Assembly: GCF_003693445.1 (NCBI RefSeq)
Contig: NZ_RFAR01000001.1
Coordinates: forward strand, 1 to 64,000
Direction of reading: 5' to 3'
From: Aquitalea palustris
GTDB lineage: Bacteria; Pseudomonadota; Gammaproteobacteria; Burkholderiales; Chromobacteriaceae
Length of the DNA stretch: 64,000 nt
Shown here: positions 24,220 to 32,314 of the stretch, in pieces
Layout of the letters: the number at the start of each line of letters is the position of its first letter
How positions within the stretch are numbered: the stretch's first letter is position 1
Notes under the pieces: model-generated
The model's database searches: none
Told to the model about the DNA's origin: nothing
What the model saw: only the letters and a program-made list of their open reading frames with translations
Translations under genes and position numbers: made by a program

Positions 24220-25631
24220 TACACCGCCTGATAGCTGATCAGCCGTTTGATGGGCTTGCCCGACGAGGTACGCGGGATGCTGTCTACCGCGTGGACCTGA
24301 TCCGGGCGTTGAACTTGGGGCAGGCCGGTATTGAACAGGCGTATCAGCGCATCGCGTACTGCCTCGGCGTGTTCGCCAGCACGCGGGACAAAGAACACGT
24401 CGTAGGTTTCGCCCCAGAATAAATCCGGCTTGCCCACCGCATAGCACTCTTCACACAGATCGGCGCCATGCACCATGTCCTCGATCTCTGACAGGCTGAT
24501 CAACTCGCCACCTTTCTTGATGGAGTCCTTGCGCCGGCCAGAAACGAATAGCTCATCGCCGGCCAGATGGCCCAAGTCCCCGGTACGGAATGGCTGATCA
24601 CGGTCGAACAGCTCGATATGCCCCTCGGCCCCCAGATAGCCCAGTGCCATATAAGGGGAACGTACCAGCAATTCACCATCGGCAGCCTGGTCGATAAACG
24701 CTTCAACGCCGGGCATCACCCGCCCGACCGAGAAGGGACCGGCTTGCCGGCTACCAATGGTGAAGGAACCACCCAGTTCGGTAATGCCAAAACAAGGCCG
24801 GATCTCCACGCCCAGCAACTGCCGGACTTCATCCTTGATCGCCGGATAAAGAATGGAGCTGGTGGAAATGACGCTGGCCCGCTGCAGTGGCGCCAGATCA
24901 GCCTTGAAAAATTTGTAGGTCTTGCCCAAAGAAGCCGCCATGGTCGGCGACAGATAGAGATAATCCGGCTGGTAGCGTTGCAGATCATCCCAGAAGCCCC
25001 CCAGCGACTTGGCGCTGAAACGCGGACAAACGGCAATGCTGCCACCGGTCATCAAGGGGCAGGCAAACAGATTGAACAGACCCGCGTTATAGAACATCGG
25101 CCAGTTGTGCAAGGTAATCTGTCCGGGCTGCTGCCCTACCTCGCTGGCAAACGCCCGGGCTGCAGCAAAGAAATTGCCCAACGACTGCACAATACCCTTT
25201 GGCGCACCGGTGGTTCCTGAGGAGAACACCACCAGGAAGGGCAGGTTCAGATCCCCTTGCGCCACGCAGTCCGGAACGCTGTTGTCCAGTGCATAGGCCA
25301 ATTGGTCGTAAGAGGTAATGCAGAGTGCGGCATTGACGACCTGGCGCGTCTTGTTCAGTTGCGCCACGGTAATGTCCGGGTCCACCGGGCAGGCTGTCAT
25401 GCCCCCCAGCGCCAGCGCCAGCATGAGCTCCAGATATTCCGGGCGATTTTCCAGGCCGATGACGATGCGGTCACCATGGCGGGCACCCTGCATCACCAGA
25501 TGATTCAGCAAACGCAGTGCCCGGTCGAAAAACTGGCCGTAGCTGATCGTTTGATCCCCATGCAGAATCAGGGGCTGATCGCGGCGCGCGGCAAAGATGG
25601 CGTCAAAAAAATCATAGCGGGCAGAGGACAT
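24219..25631 (-). CDS. AMP-forming acid-thiol ligase (ANL superfamily)
   Basis: A 470-residue adenylate-forming ligase. The phosphate loop is FSSGTTGAPKG (136-146), the hinge region SGRRKDSIKKGGELIS is present, and the catalytic A10 lysine is K459 in PRTSSGKPIKR. No condensation or carrier domain is fused, so it probably loads a free acid onto CoA or onto the acyl carrier protein encoded three genes downstream. It is shorter than typical acyl-CoA synthetases and resembles stand-alone adenylation enzymes. Translationally coupled to the aldehyde dehydrogenase. Confidence 0.88.
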   Translation of the reverse strand: MSSARYDFFDAIFAARRDQPLILHGDQTISYGQFFDRALRLLNHLVMQGARHGDRIVIGLENRPEYLELMLALALGGMTACPVDPDITVAQLNKTRQVVNAALCITSYDQLAYALDNSVPDCVAQGDLNLPFLVVFSSGTTGAPKGIVQSLGNFFAAARAFASEVGQQPGQITLHNWPMFYNAGLFNLFACPLMTGGSIAVCPRFSAKSLGGFWDDLQRYQPDYLYLSPTMAASLGKTYKFFKADLAPLQRASVISTSSILYPAIKDEVRQLLGVEIRPCFGITELGGSFTIGSRQAGPFSVGRVMPGVEAFIDQAADGELLVRSPYMALGYLGAEGHIELFDRDQPFRTGDLGHLAGDELFVSGRRKDSIKKGGELISLSEIEDMVHGADLCEECYAVGKPDLFWGETYDVFFVPRAGEHAEAVRDALIRLFNTGLPQVQRPDQVHAVDSIPRTSSGKPIKRLISYQAV

Positions 25632-25676
25632 GACTCTCTCCAGAAATTGACTGCCGCAGGCAAGGCTGCGGCAAGA

Positions 25677-26417
25677 TCATACCGATGCGCTAGCCGACAG
25701 CATGGCCTGCAACACCGCCGTGACATCGCTGATGCCGGCCTCAGCCGTGGCGGGATCGAAATTCACCGTGGCGCTGCCACCCTTGCCAGCCGCCCAGTTC
25801 ACTACCAGGCACAGGTGGGCATAGGGCAGGTTCATTTCGCGGGCCAGGCAGGCTTCGGGCATGCCGGTCATGCCGACTATATCGGCACCATCGCGCTCCA
25901 GCCTGAGGATTTCTGCTGCAGTTTCCAGCCGTGGGCCCTGGGTGCAGGCATAGACACCCTGGTTGATCGCTGGCTTGCCGCTGGCCTTGACCGCGTCGAT
26001 CACCTTGCTGCGCAGGCCGTCGTCGTAGGGATTGCTGAAATCAACATGCACTACCGGCCGCTCCGGGCCATCAAAAAAGGTGTGCTTGCGGCCCCAGCTG
26101 TAATCGATGATGTTGTCCGGCACCACCAGCGTGCCCGGCCCCATGTCGGCGCGGATGCCGCCAACCGAGCCGATGGCGAGAATGCCTTTCACGCCCTGAT
26201 TGTGCAGGGCCCAGATATTGGCGCGGTAATTGATTTCATGCGGTGCCAGCGAGTGGCCATGGCCGTGGCGGGCGATGAACACCACGTTTTGCTGACCGAT
26301 GCGGCCAAAAGTCAGCGCGCAGGATGGATCACCGTACGGCGTTCTCACTACCTGGCGATGGGTCACTTCCAGAATCGGCAGCTTGGCCAGGCCGCTGCCT
26401 CCGATAATGGCCAACAT
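25677..26417 (-). CDS. S-methyl-5'-thioinosine/thioadenosine phosphorylase
   Basis: A 246-residue purine nucleoside phosphorylase of the MTAP/MTIP type. Seen are MLAIIGGSG at the N-terminus, the phosphate-binding RHGHGHSLAPHEINYRAN, YACTQGPRLETAAEI and the base-binding MTGMPEA. Length and motifs resemble the Pseudomonas methylthioinosine phosphorylase. It salvages the by-product methylthioadenosine (after deamination). It is 45 bases upstream of the ligase gene in the same direction, so it may head the glycan operon transcript, although its function is general. Confidence 0.88.
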   Translation of the reverse strand: MLAIIGGSGLAKLPILEVTHRQVVRTPYGDPSCALTFGRIGQQNVVFIARHGHGHSLAPHEINYRANIWALHNQGVKGILAIGSVGGIRADMGPGTLVVPDNIIDYSWGRKHTFFDGPERPVVHVDFSNPYDDGLRSKVIDAVKASGKPAINQGVYACTQGPRLETAAEILRLERDGADIVGMTGMPEACLAREMNLPYAHLCLVVNWAAGKGGSATVNFDPATAEAGISDVTAVLQAMLSASASV

Positions 26418-26479
26418 AGTCGTTCCCCTTGTTATGGCATGGCGCGGATGCAAGTGCCATGCAGCTTGGTTTTGCTGGC

Positions 26480-26521
26480 ATTATGGCTTAAATCGGGTGG
26501 GGGGATAAATTGCTTTATCCC
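26480..26521 (-). promoter_or_regulatory. Candidate promoter/operator upstream of the phosphorylase-ligase operon
   Basis: A perfect inverted repeat GGGATAAA-TTGC-TTTATCCC (26502-26521) lies 85 bases upstream of the phosphorylase start. A minus-strand -10-like hexamer CATAAT (26485-26480) is placed so that the palindrome would overlap the -35 region. This suggests a repressor site, but no regulator gene is adjacent and the -35 itself is poor. Confidence 0.4.
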
Positions 26522-26601
26522 GAACGGCAGTCGATTTGCATGGAAAAACCTGGCGGCAAAGGTGGCCGCAGCCAGATGGCCAGAGTCTGCCCCTGCGCGC
26601 G

Positions 26602-27069
26602 TCAGCTTTGTCCGCGCCACAGCAAACCGGCGGCCACCACCACGATCAGCAGCGCGATGGCCTTGCCCACCCAGGCCGTCCAGTGCTGACCGGTTTCCAG
26701 ACAGGCTTCGGCCGGCTTGGCCGGGTTGTAATACACCCGCACCTGCGCCCCTGCCGGATAGCGCGCCAGGATGTCCGCCACTTCCTGCTGGCTGCGACTG
26801 TAACCGGGATTGGGGAAGCGCCGGTTGGCGGATTGATAGGTCTGACCCTGCACCTGGTAGTGGTAGCTGATGTAGGGAAAGTATTCCCAGGTATTGTCGC
26901 GATCACCACCGGCATTGACCTGGCGCTGCTCCAGCCGGCTTTGCTGCACGATGCCGACGGCACTGGGCCAGCTGCTCGAGGCATCGCCCTTGGCACCCAG
27001 CCACCACAGATAGCCGAAGGCGGCCAGTCCGGCCAGCAGCATCAGGCTTTGCAGCAGTTTTTCAACCAT
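26602..27069 (-). CDS. DUF3592 membrane protein
   Basis: A 155-residue protein with N- and C-terminal membrane helices (about 4-24 and 130-150) bracketing an extracytoplasmic beta-rich domain. YHYQVQGQTYQSANRRF and YPAGAQVRVYYNPAKPAEACLE are the DUF3592 signature. The start overlaps the upstream paralogue's stop region by 8 bases. Function unknown. Confidence 0.82.
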   Translation of the reverse strand: MVEKLLQSLMLLAGLAAFGYLWWLGAKGDASSSWPSAVGIVQQSRLEQRQVNAGGDRDNTWEYFPYISYHYQVQGQTYQSANRRFPNPGYSRSQQEVADILARYPAGAQVRVYYNPAKPAEACLETGQHWTAWVGKAIALLIVVVAAGLLWRGQS

Positions 27070-27574
27070 GCGATACCGCCCGGTGGCCGCGCCCCAGCCG
27101 CCAGCGTTGCAGCAGGCGGTCGAGCAAGGCCCAGCCAAACAGGGTGCTGAGCGCCGCCAGAATGAACTGCCCGCTGCCTATGCTGCTGTCGCCGGCGCGG
27201 ATCAGCACGGCGCGGGTCGGTTCTTGCGGGTTGTAATACACCACCACCGCCTTGCCGGCGGGAAAGCGGCGGGTGATGTCTTCGGCACTGCTGTGGTCGC
27301 CAGGCAGGCCGGCCGCCACCGCGTACAGCTGATCACCGTGGTAAAGCTCGCCGTTTACCGTGTACAGGTATTGCACATAGGGTTCCCAGTGGATCTGGTC
27401 GGGATGCTCGGGCGGACTGCTGACCAGGATGCGGCTGGATTCGACATGGCCGGGGGCCGGCTGCCAGTGGCTGACACTGCGTGCCGGGTCCAGCAGCAGG
27501 TAGACCAGCCCTGACAGGCTGAGCAGGAAGGCCAGCATCAGGATGGATGTCTGCAAACGGGGGGATAGATGCAT
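27062..27574 (-). CDS. DUF3592 membrane protein (paralogue)
   Basis: A 170-residue paralogue of the following gene with the same two-helix topology and motif (YLYTVNGELYHGDQLY; FPAGKAVVVYYNPQEPTRAVL). The start at 27574 lies 14 bases after the ruvX stop and lacks a strong ribosome site, so translation may be coupled to ruvX. The frame is open 13 codons further, inside ruvX. Function unknown. Confidence 0.78.
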   Translation of the reverse strand: MHLSPRLQTSILMLAFLLSLSGLVYLLLDPARSVSHWQPAPGHVESSRILVSSPPEHPDQIHWEPYVQYLYTVNGELYHGDQLYAVAAGLPGDHSSAEDITRRFPAGKAVVVYYNPQEPTRAVLIRAGDSSIGSGQFILAALSTLFGWALLDRLLQRWRLGRGHRAVSHG

Positions 27575-27587
27575 GATGATGGATGGT

Positions 27588-28016
27588 TCAGACGGCGATG
27601 CCGGGGCTTTCAAACCAGGTCGCCAGAATGGCCTGGGCAGCTACCTGGTCCAGCGCCGGTTTCTGCTTGCGGCCACGCACGCCGGCTTCTTCCAGCATGG
27701 ATTCGGCGATCACCGAAGTCAGCCGCTCGTCCACCAGCCACACCGGCAGACCAAAGCGACCCTTGAGACGATTGGCAAAACGGCGTGCCAGCTGGGTCAT
27801 CTGGTGTTCGGTGTCGTCCTGGTGCATGGGCAGGCCCACTACCAGTTGGGCCGGCCGCCACTCGTCGATCAGCTTGCCGATCGCGGCGAAGCGGGCGTCG
27901 GTGATTTCGGTATCGATGGTCAGCAGCGGATGGGCAATGCCCAGCATGGTTTCACCCATGGCCACGCCGATGCGCCGTTCGCCAAAATCAAAAGCCAGTA
28001 CGGTTCCCTCAGGCAT
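27588..28016 (-). CDS. ruvX: RuvX/YqgF family Holliday-junction-resolvase-like protein
   Basis: A 142-residue RNase H-fold protein, essential in many bacteria and involved in 16S rRNA 5'-end maturation and possibly junction resolution. [35 protein letters not shown] and the final DQVAAQAIL are diagnostic. The ATG at 28016 is preferred: GGGAG sits ten bases upstream, whereas it would abut the alternative ATG at 28025. Overlaps algH by 8 bases. Confidence 0.94.
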   Translation of the reverse strand: MPEGTVLAFDFGERRIGVAMGETMLGIAHPLLTIDTEITDARFAAIGKLIDEWRPAQLVVGLPMHQDDTEHQMTQLARRFANRLKGRFGLPVWLVDERLTSVIAESMLEEAGVRGRKQKPALDQVAAQAILATWFESPGIAV

Positions 28017-28569
28017 GGCCGACATCTCCCGACAGCAAGGAGGGATCAAATCCCAACAGGGACATGGCGGCGTCGTAGCGCAACTCAGCCGGCAGTTCAA
28101 ACAGGATGGAAGGCTCGGCCTTGACAGTCAGCCAGCTGTTGTCGCTGATTTCCTGCTCCAGCTGCCCGGCGGTCCAGCCGGCATAGCCCAGGGTAATCAG
28201 CATGCGCTCCGGCGCCCTGCCTTCGGAAACGGCAATCAGCACATCCTTGGAGGTGGTCAGCGCCATGCCGTCCTTGACCTGCAGGCTGGACTGCCAATGC
28301 CCGGCCGGCGCATGCAGCACAAAGCCGCGGTCGGGCTGCACCGGCCCACCGAAGTACACCGACTCGCCACGTAGCGGATCGGTCTCCAGCGGCAGGTCGA
28401 TCTGCTCGAACAACTGCGCCATGGCGATGCCGGATGGCTTGTTGACAATCAGGCCCATGGCACCGTGTTCGCCGTGTTCGCACAGGTATACCAGCGAGCG
28501 GGCAAACAGCGGATCAGCCATATTGGGCATGGCAATCAGAAAGTGATCGGTCAGCGATAACGGTTCCAT
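28009..28569 (-). CDS. algH: AlgH/YqgE family protein
   Basis: A 186-residue UPF0301 protein. [39 protein letters not shown] and [17 protein letters not shown] are characteristic. The algH-ruvX pair is conserved across proteobacteria. The start at 28569 matches the family; the frame extends ten codons upstream. Biochemical role not established. Confidence 0.93.
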   Translation of the reverse strand: MEPLSLTDHFLIAMPNMADPLFARSLVYLCEHGEHGAMGLIVNKPSGIAMAQLFEQIDLPLETDPLRGESVYFGGPVQPDRGFVLHAPAGHWQSSLQVKDGMALTTSKDVLIAVSEGRAPERMLITLGYAGWTAGQLEQEISDNSWLTVKAEPSILFELPAELRYDAAMSLLGFDPSLLSGDVGHA

Positions 28570-28710
28570 GCGGGCATTATGGCACAACAAAGTTGACAAC
28601 AGCGCTTACAACTCCTGGCGCAGATTGACGCTTGATCTGCAGCAAATCCGACCAAATGGCGCCACCCTGATAAAATGCCGCCGTTGCTTCATTCACCCTG
28701 CGAGGACGCC

Positions 28711-31700
28711 TTGCGCCTGACCCACGTCAAACTCTCCGGCTTCAAGTCATTTGTCGACCCCACCAGCATCCCGGTCCCCGGCCAGCTGGTAGCGGTAATC
28801 GGCCCCAATGGCTGCGGCAAATCCAATGTGATTGACGCGGTGCGCTGGGTGCTGGGCGAATCCAGCGCCAAGCAGCTGCGTGGCGAGTCGATGCAGGACG
28901 TGATCTTCAACGGCTCCTCCACCCGCAAGCCGGTCAGCCGTGCTTCGGTGGAACTGGTGTTCGACAATGCCGACGGCCAGCTCACCGGCCCGTGGGGCCA
29001 ATATGCCGAGGTGGCCATCAAGCGCGTGCTCACCCGCCAGGGCGAATCCAGCTACTACATCAACAACCAGCAAGTGCGCCGCCGCGACATCACCGACCTG
29101 TTTCTCGGCACCGGCGTGGGCGCGCGCGGCTATGCGGTGATCGAACAGGGCATGATTTCGCGCATCATCGAAGCCCGCCCGGAAGAGCTGCGCGCCTATC
29201 TGGAAGAAGCCGCCGGCGTCTCCAAATACAAGGAACGCCGCCGCGAAACCGAACACCGTATCGCCGACACCCGCGCCAATCTGGAGCGCATCGAAGACCT
29301 GCGCCAGGAGCTGGAACGCCAGGTGGAACGGCTGAGCGAGCAGGCCGAAGTGGCCGCCCAGTACCACGACCTGCGCGGCACGCTCACCCACAAGCAAAAC
29401 CTGCTGGCGCTAGCCCGCCGCGAAGAAGCCAGCCGCAACGAAGCCCACGCCCGCGCCGAGCTGTCGCGCATCGAAACCGAAGAAGCCGCCATGGAAGCGG
29501 CGCTCACCCATCTGGATAGCGAGCTGGAAACCGTGCGCGAAAGCCACTACGCGGTGAGCGATGCAGTGCACGAGGCCCAGCAACGGCTGTTCGAAGCGAA
29601 TGCGGCACTGGCACGGCTGGAAGAACAGCAACGCCATCGCCAGCAAAACCAGGTGCGGGTAGAGCGCGAACTGGCCGCCGCCCGCAGCGAACGCCAGCAA
29701 TTGGCCGAAAACCGCCGCCAGGCCGGCATGGAGCTGGACGACTGGCTGCCACGGCGCGAAGAAGCACAGATGCGGCTGGAAGAAGCACAAATGGCACTGG
29801 AAGACGGTGCCGACCAGTTGCCCATGGCCGAAGCCGAATTCCGCGCCCGCGACCAGTTGCAAGCCCAGCTGCTGGCACAGCAGGCCAACCTCACCCGTGA
29901 ACGCGACCTGGCACGGCAAAAAGCCGAACACCAGCGCCGGGCACTGGAGCAACTGGCAGGCCGTGAGCAATCGCTACAACGTGAACTGACCGAACTCAAC
30001 CTGCCCGACCACGCCCAGCAAGCAGCGGCGCAAGCCGAAGTGGAGCGGGCACGCTCGGCGCTGGATGCCGTACGCGCCCGCGTGGTGGCCGACGAAGCCA
30101 AGCTGGCTGATCTGGCCTCGGAGCGGGAAAAACTGGACGAGCAACTGGCCAGCCAGCGTGCCGAGCTGGCGCGGGCAGAAGCCGAAGTCGCCGCCCTCAC
30201 CGCGGTACTGGAACGTGAAGCCGCCGGTGAAAAACTGGCTGACTGGCTGGAACAACAGGGTCTGAGCCACAGCCCTCAGCTGTGGCAATCGGTGCAGATC
30301 GATCCGCACTGGCAAGGCGCACTGGAAGCGGTATTGGGCGAGCGGCTCACCGCCCGTGCCGCCCATTGCACAGCGCAGCCACCGGCAGCGCTGACCGTGG
30401 TGGATGGCCAACAGCCCGCGGCCACGGCCACCCAGCCCTGGCCACGCCTGCTGGACCAGATCAGCGCCAGTGCGCCCTTTACCGCCGCGCTGGCCGACTG
30501 GCTGGACGGCGTGTATCTGGCCGATGACCTGGCCCAGGCCATCTCCCGCCGCACGCAGCTGTTGGCCGGCCAGTGCCTGCTCACTCCCCAGGGCCACCGG
30601 GTCAGCGCCAGCAGTGTCAGCTTTCACAGCGAGGCCAGCGGTGCCGGCGTCATGGTGCGCAAACAGCAACTGGAAGCGGCCCACAGCCGCCAGCAGCAAT
30701 TGGCACCCGACATCGACAAGCTGCAAAAGCGCCGTGAATCACTGCAAAGCATGAACGGCATGCTGTCCGAAGCGGTACGGGCACAAAAGGGTTCACTCAC
30801 CCGGCTGGAAGCCGAGCTCAACGCGGTGACGCTGGAGCACGTCAAGCTGGATCAGGCCGCGCGCCAGGGCGCGGCACGCTTGTCCTTCATCGAGGCCGAG
30901 CGCTTGCGCATCCGCCAGGAGCAACAGCAGGCGGCACTGGAAATCGAAGAAGGCGAGCTGCTGGGCGAAGAGTCGGCCATGACACTGGAAGAGCTGACCG
31001 TGCAGCTGGAGGAAGTGCGGCTGGACCGCCTGAACGCCGAAACCGGCCTGCAACTGGCCCGCAACAAAACCCGCGATGCCGAGCGACAGCTGCATGAAAT
31101 CCGCCTGGAACTCAACACTGCGGAGCAGAAAGCCGGCGAACTGGCGCGCCGCGCCCGCGAGCTGGACGAGCGCGACCAGCAATTGGCCGAACGGCTGGAA
31201 ACCCTGGCCGAAGAAGCCGAGACGGTTGACGACACCGTGCCGGAAGAGGCCATGCAGCAAGCGCTGGAACTGCGCGAACAGCACGAAGCCGCACTGGCAG
31301 CCACTCGCGACCGCCTGAACGGCATGACCGAGCAGCTACGCCAGCTGACGCAGCGTCAGCACGAGGCCAATGCCGCACTGCCGGCCCTGCGCGAGGGGCG
31401 TTCCGACTGGCTGCTCAAACACCAGGAAGCCCGGCTGGCGATGGAGCGTTTTGCCGAGGAACTGAAAGAAGCCCAGGCCGACGAGGCCGCACTACTGGCC
31501 GACCTCACCGATGCCATCAAGCCCAATGCGCTGGCGGCGGAAATCGCTCGCCTGGCACGCGCACTGGAAGGCTTGGGGGCGGTCAATCTGGCCGCGCTGG
31601 AAGAACTGGAAGAAGCCCGCAAACGCGGCGAGTATCTGGGTAGCCAGGCCGAAGACCTGAACCAGGCCATGGCGACGCTGGAAGAAGCCATCCAGAAGAT

Positions 31701-32190
31701 AGACGGCGAAACGCGCCAGATGCTGCAAAGCACCTATGAAGCGGTCAATGGCAAGATGCGCGAATTCTTCCCCACCCTGTTCGGTGGTGGCCGCGCAGAG
31801 CTGGTACTGACCGGTGAAGACCTGCTGGATTCCGGCATGCAGATCATCGCCCAGCCGCCGGGCAAGAAAAACAGCACCATCCACCTGCTGTCCGGTGGCG
31901 AAAAGGCGCTGACGGCAATGAGCCTGGTGTTCTCGCTGTTCTCGCTCAATCCGGCGCCGTTCTGTCTGCTCGATGAAGTCGATGCGCCGCTGGACGATGC
32001 CAACACCAGCCGCTTCTGCGATCTGGTCAAGCAAATGTCCGAACGCACCCAGTTCCTGTATATCTCGCACAACCGTCTCACCATGGAAATGGCCGAGCAG
32101 CTGGTGGGCGTCACCATGCAGGAACAGGGGGTCAGCCGCATCGTGGCGGTGGATATTGTCGAGGCACTGAAGATGCGCGAAATTGCATGA
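28711..32190 (+). CDS. smc: Chromosome segregation protein SMC
   Basis: A 1159-residue SMC ATPase: N-terminal Walker A GPNGCGKSN, a long Glu/Arg/Ala coiled coil, a hinge near residues 510-640, a second coil, and the C-terminal signature LSGGEKALTAMSL with Walker B FCLLDEVDAPLDD. The family start (MRLTHVKLSGFKSF) points to the TTG at 28711, which has GAGGA just upstream. An ATG at 28675 is in frame but has no ribosome site. Partner ScpA/ScpB genes are not in the window. Many relatives have zipA-ligA next; here they begin 5.8 kb away. Confidence 0.95.
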   Translation: MRLTHVKLSGFKSFVDPTSIPVPGQLVAVIGPNGCGKSNVIDAVRWVLGESSAKQLRGESMQDVIFNGSSTRKPVSRASVELVFDNADGQLTGPWGQYAEVAIKRVLTRQGESSYYINNQQVRRRDITDLFLGTGVGARGYAVIEQGMISRIIEARPEELRAYLEEAAGVSKYKERRRETEHRIADTRANLERIEDLRQELERQVERLSEQAEVAAQYHDLRGTLTHKQNLLALARREEASRNEAHARAELSRIETEEAAMEAALTHLDSELETVRESHYAVSDAVHEAQQRLFEANAALARLEEQQRHRQQNQVRVERELAAARSERQQLAENRRQAGMELDDWLPRREEAQMRLEEAQMALEDGADQLPMAEAEFRARDQLQAQLLAQQANLTRERDLARQKAEHQRRALEQLAGREQSLQRELTELNLPDHAQQAAAQAEVERARSALDAVRARVVADEAKLADLASEREKLDEQLASQRAELARAEAEVAALTAVLEREAAGEKLADWLEQQGLSHSPQLWQSVQIDPHWQGALEAVLGERLTARAAHCTAQPPAALTVVDGQQPAATATQPWPRLLDQISASAPFTAALADWLDGVYLADDLAQAISRRTQLLAGQCLLTPQGHRVSASSVSFHSEASGAGVMVRKQQLEAAHSRQQQLAPDIDKLQKRRESLQSMNGMLSEAVRAQKGSLTRLEAELNAVTLEHVKLDQAARQGAARLSFIEAERLRIRQEQQQAALEIEEGELLGEESAMTLEELTVQLEEVRLDRLNAETGLQLARNKTRDAERQLHEIRLELNTAEQKAGELARRARELDERDQQLAERLETLAEEAETVDDTVPEEAMQQALELREQHEAALAATRDRLNGMTEQLRQLTQRQHEANAALPALREGRSDWLLKHQEARLAMERFAEELKEAQADEAALLADLTDAIKPNALAAEIARLARALEGLGAVNLAALEELEEARKRGEYLGSQAEDLNQAMATLEEAIQKIDGETRQMLQSTYEAVNGKMREFFPTLFGGGRAELVLTGEDLLDSGMQIIAQPPGKKNSTIHLLSGGEKALTAMSLVFSLFSLNPAPFCLLDEVDAPLDDANTSRFCDLVKQMSERTQFLYISHNRLTMEMAEQLVGVTMQEQGVSRIVAVDIVEALKMREIA

Positions 32191-32220
32191 CGCATCTACG
32201 CAAGTTTCAACATGGCGCAA

Positions 32221-32262
32221 TTGATGCATCGCAATCTATGCTCCAGAGGTCGCGCTCATACT
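32221..32262 (+). promoter_or_regulatory. Candidate FNR-type site and -10 upstream of the nitrate transporter gene
   Basis: TTGAT-GCAT-CGCAA (32221-32234) matches 8 of 10 positions of the FNR/ANR site TTGAT-N4-ATCAA. A -10-like CATACT at 32257-32262 would put the transcription start near 32269, so the site would be centred at about -41.5, the standard position for activation. Inference from sequence only. Confidence 0.42.
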
Positions 32263-32314
32263 GCGCGACTTGCGTTGCCATAACGCGCATTTTGACTTCT
32301 TCGAGACCTCGGGC

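Noticed and set aside
24220-24447. 76-codon N-terminal extension of the aldehyde dehydrogenase
   Set aside because: Lies inside the ligase gene, Arg/Pro/Cys-rich, and not part of the ALDH fold; the coupled TAATG start is better.
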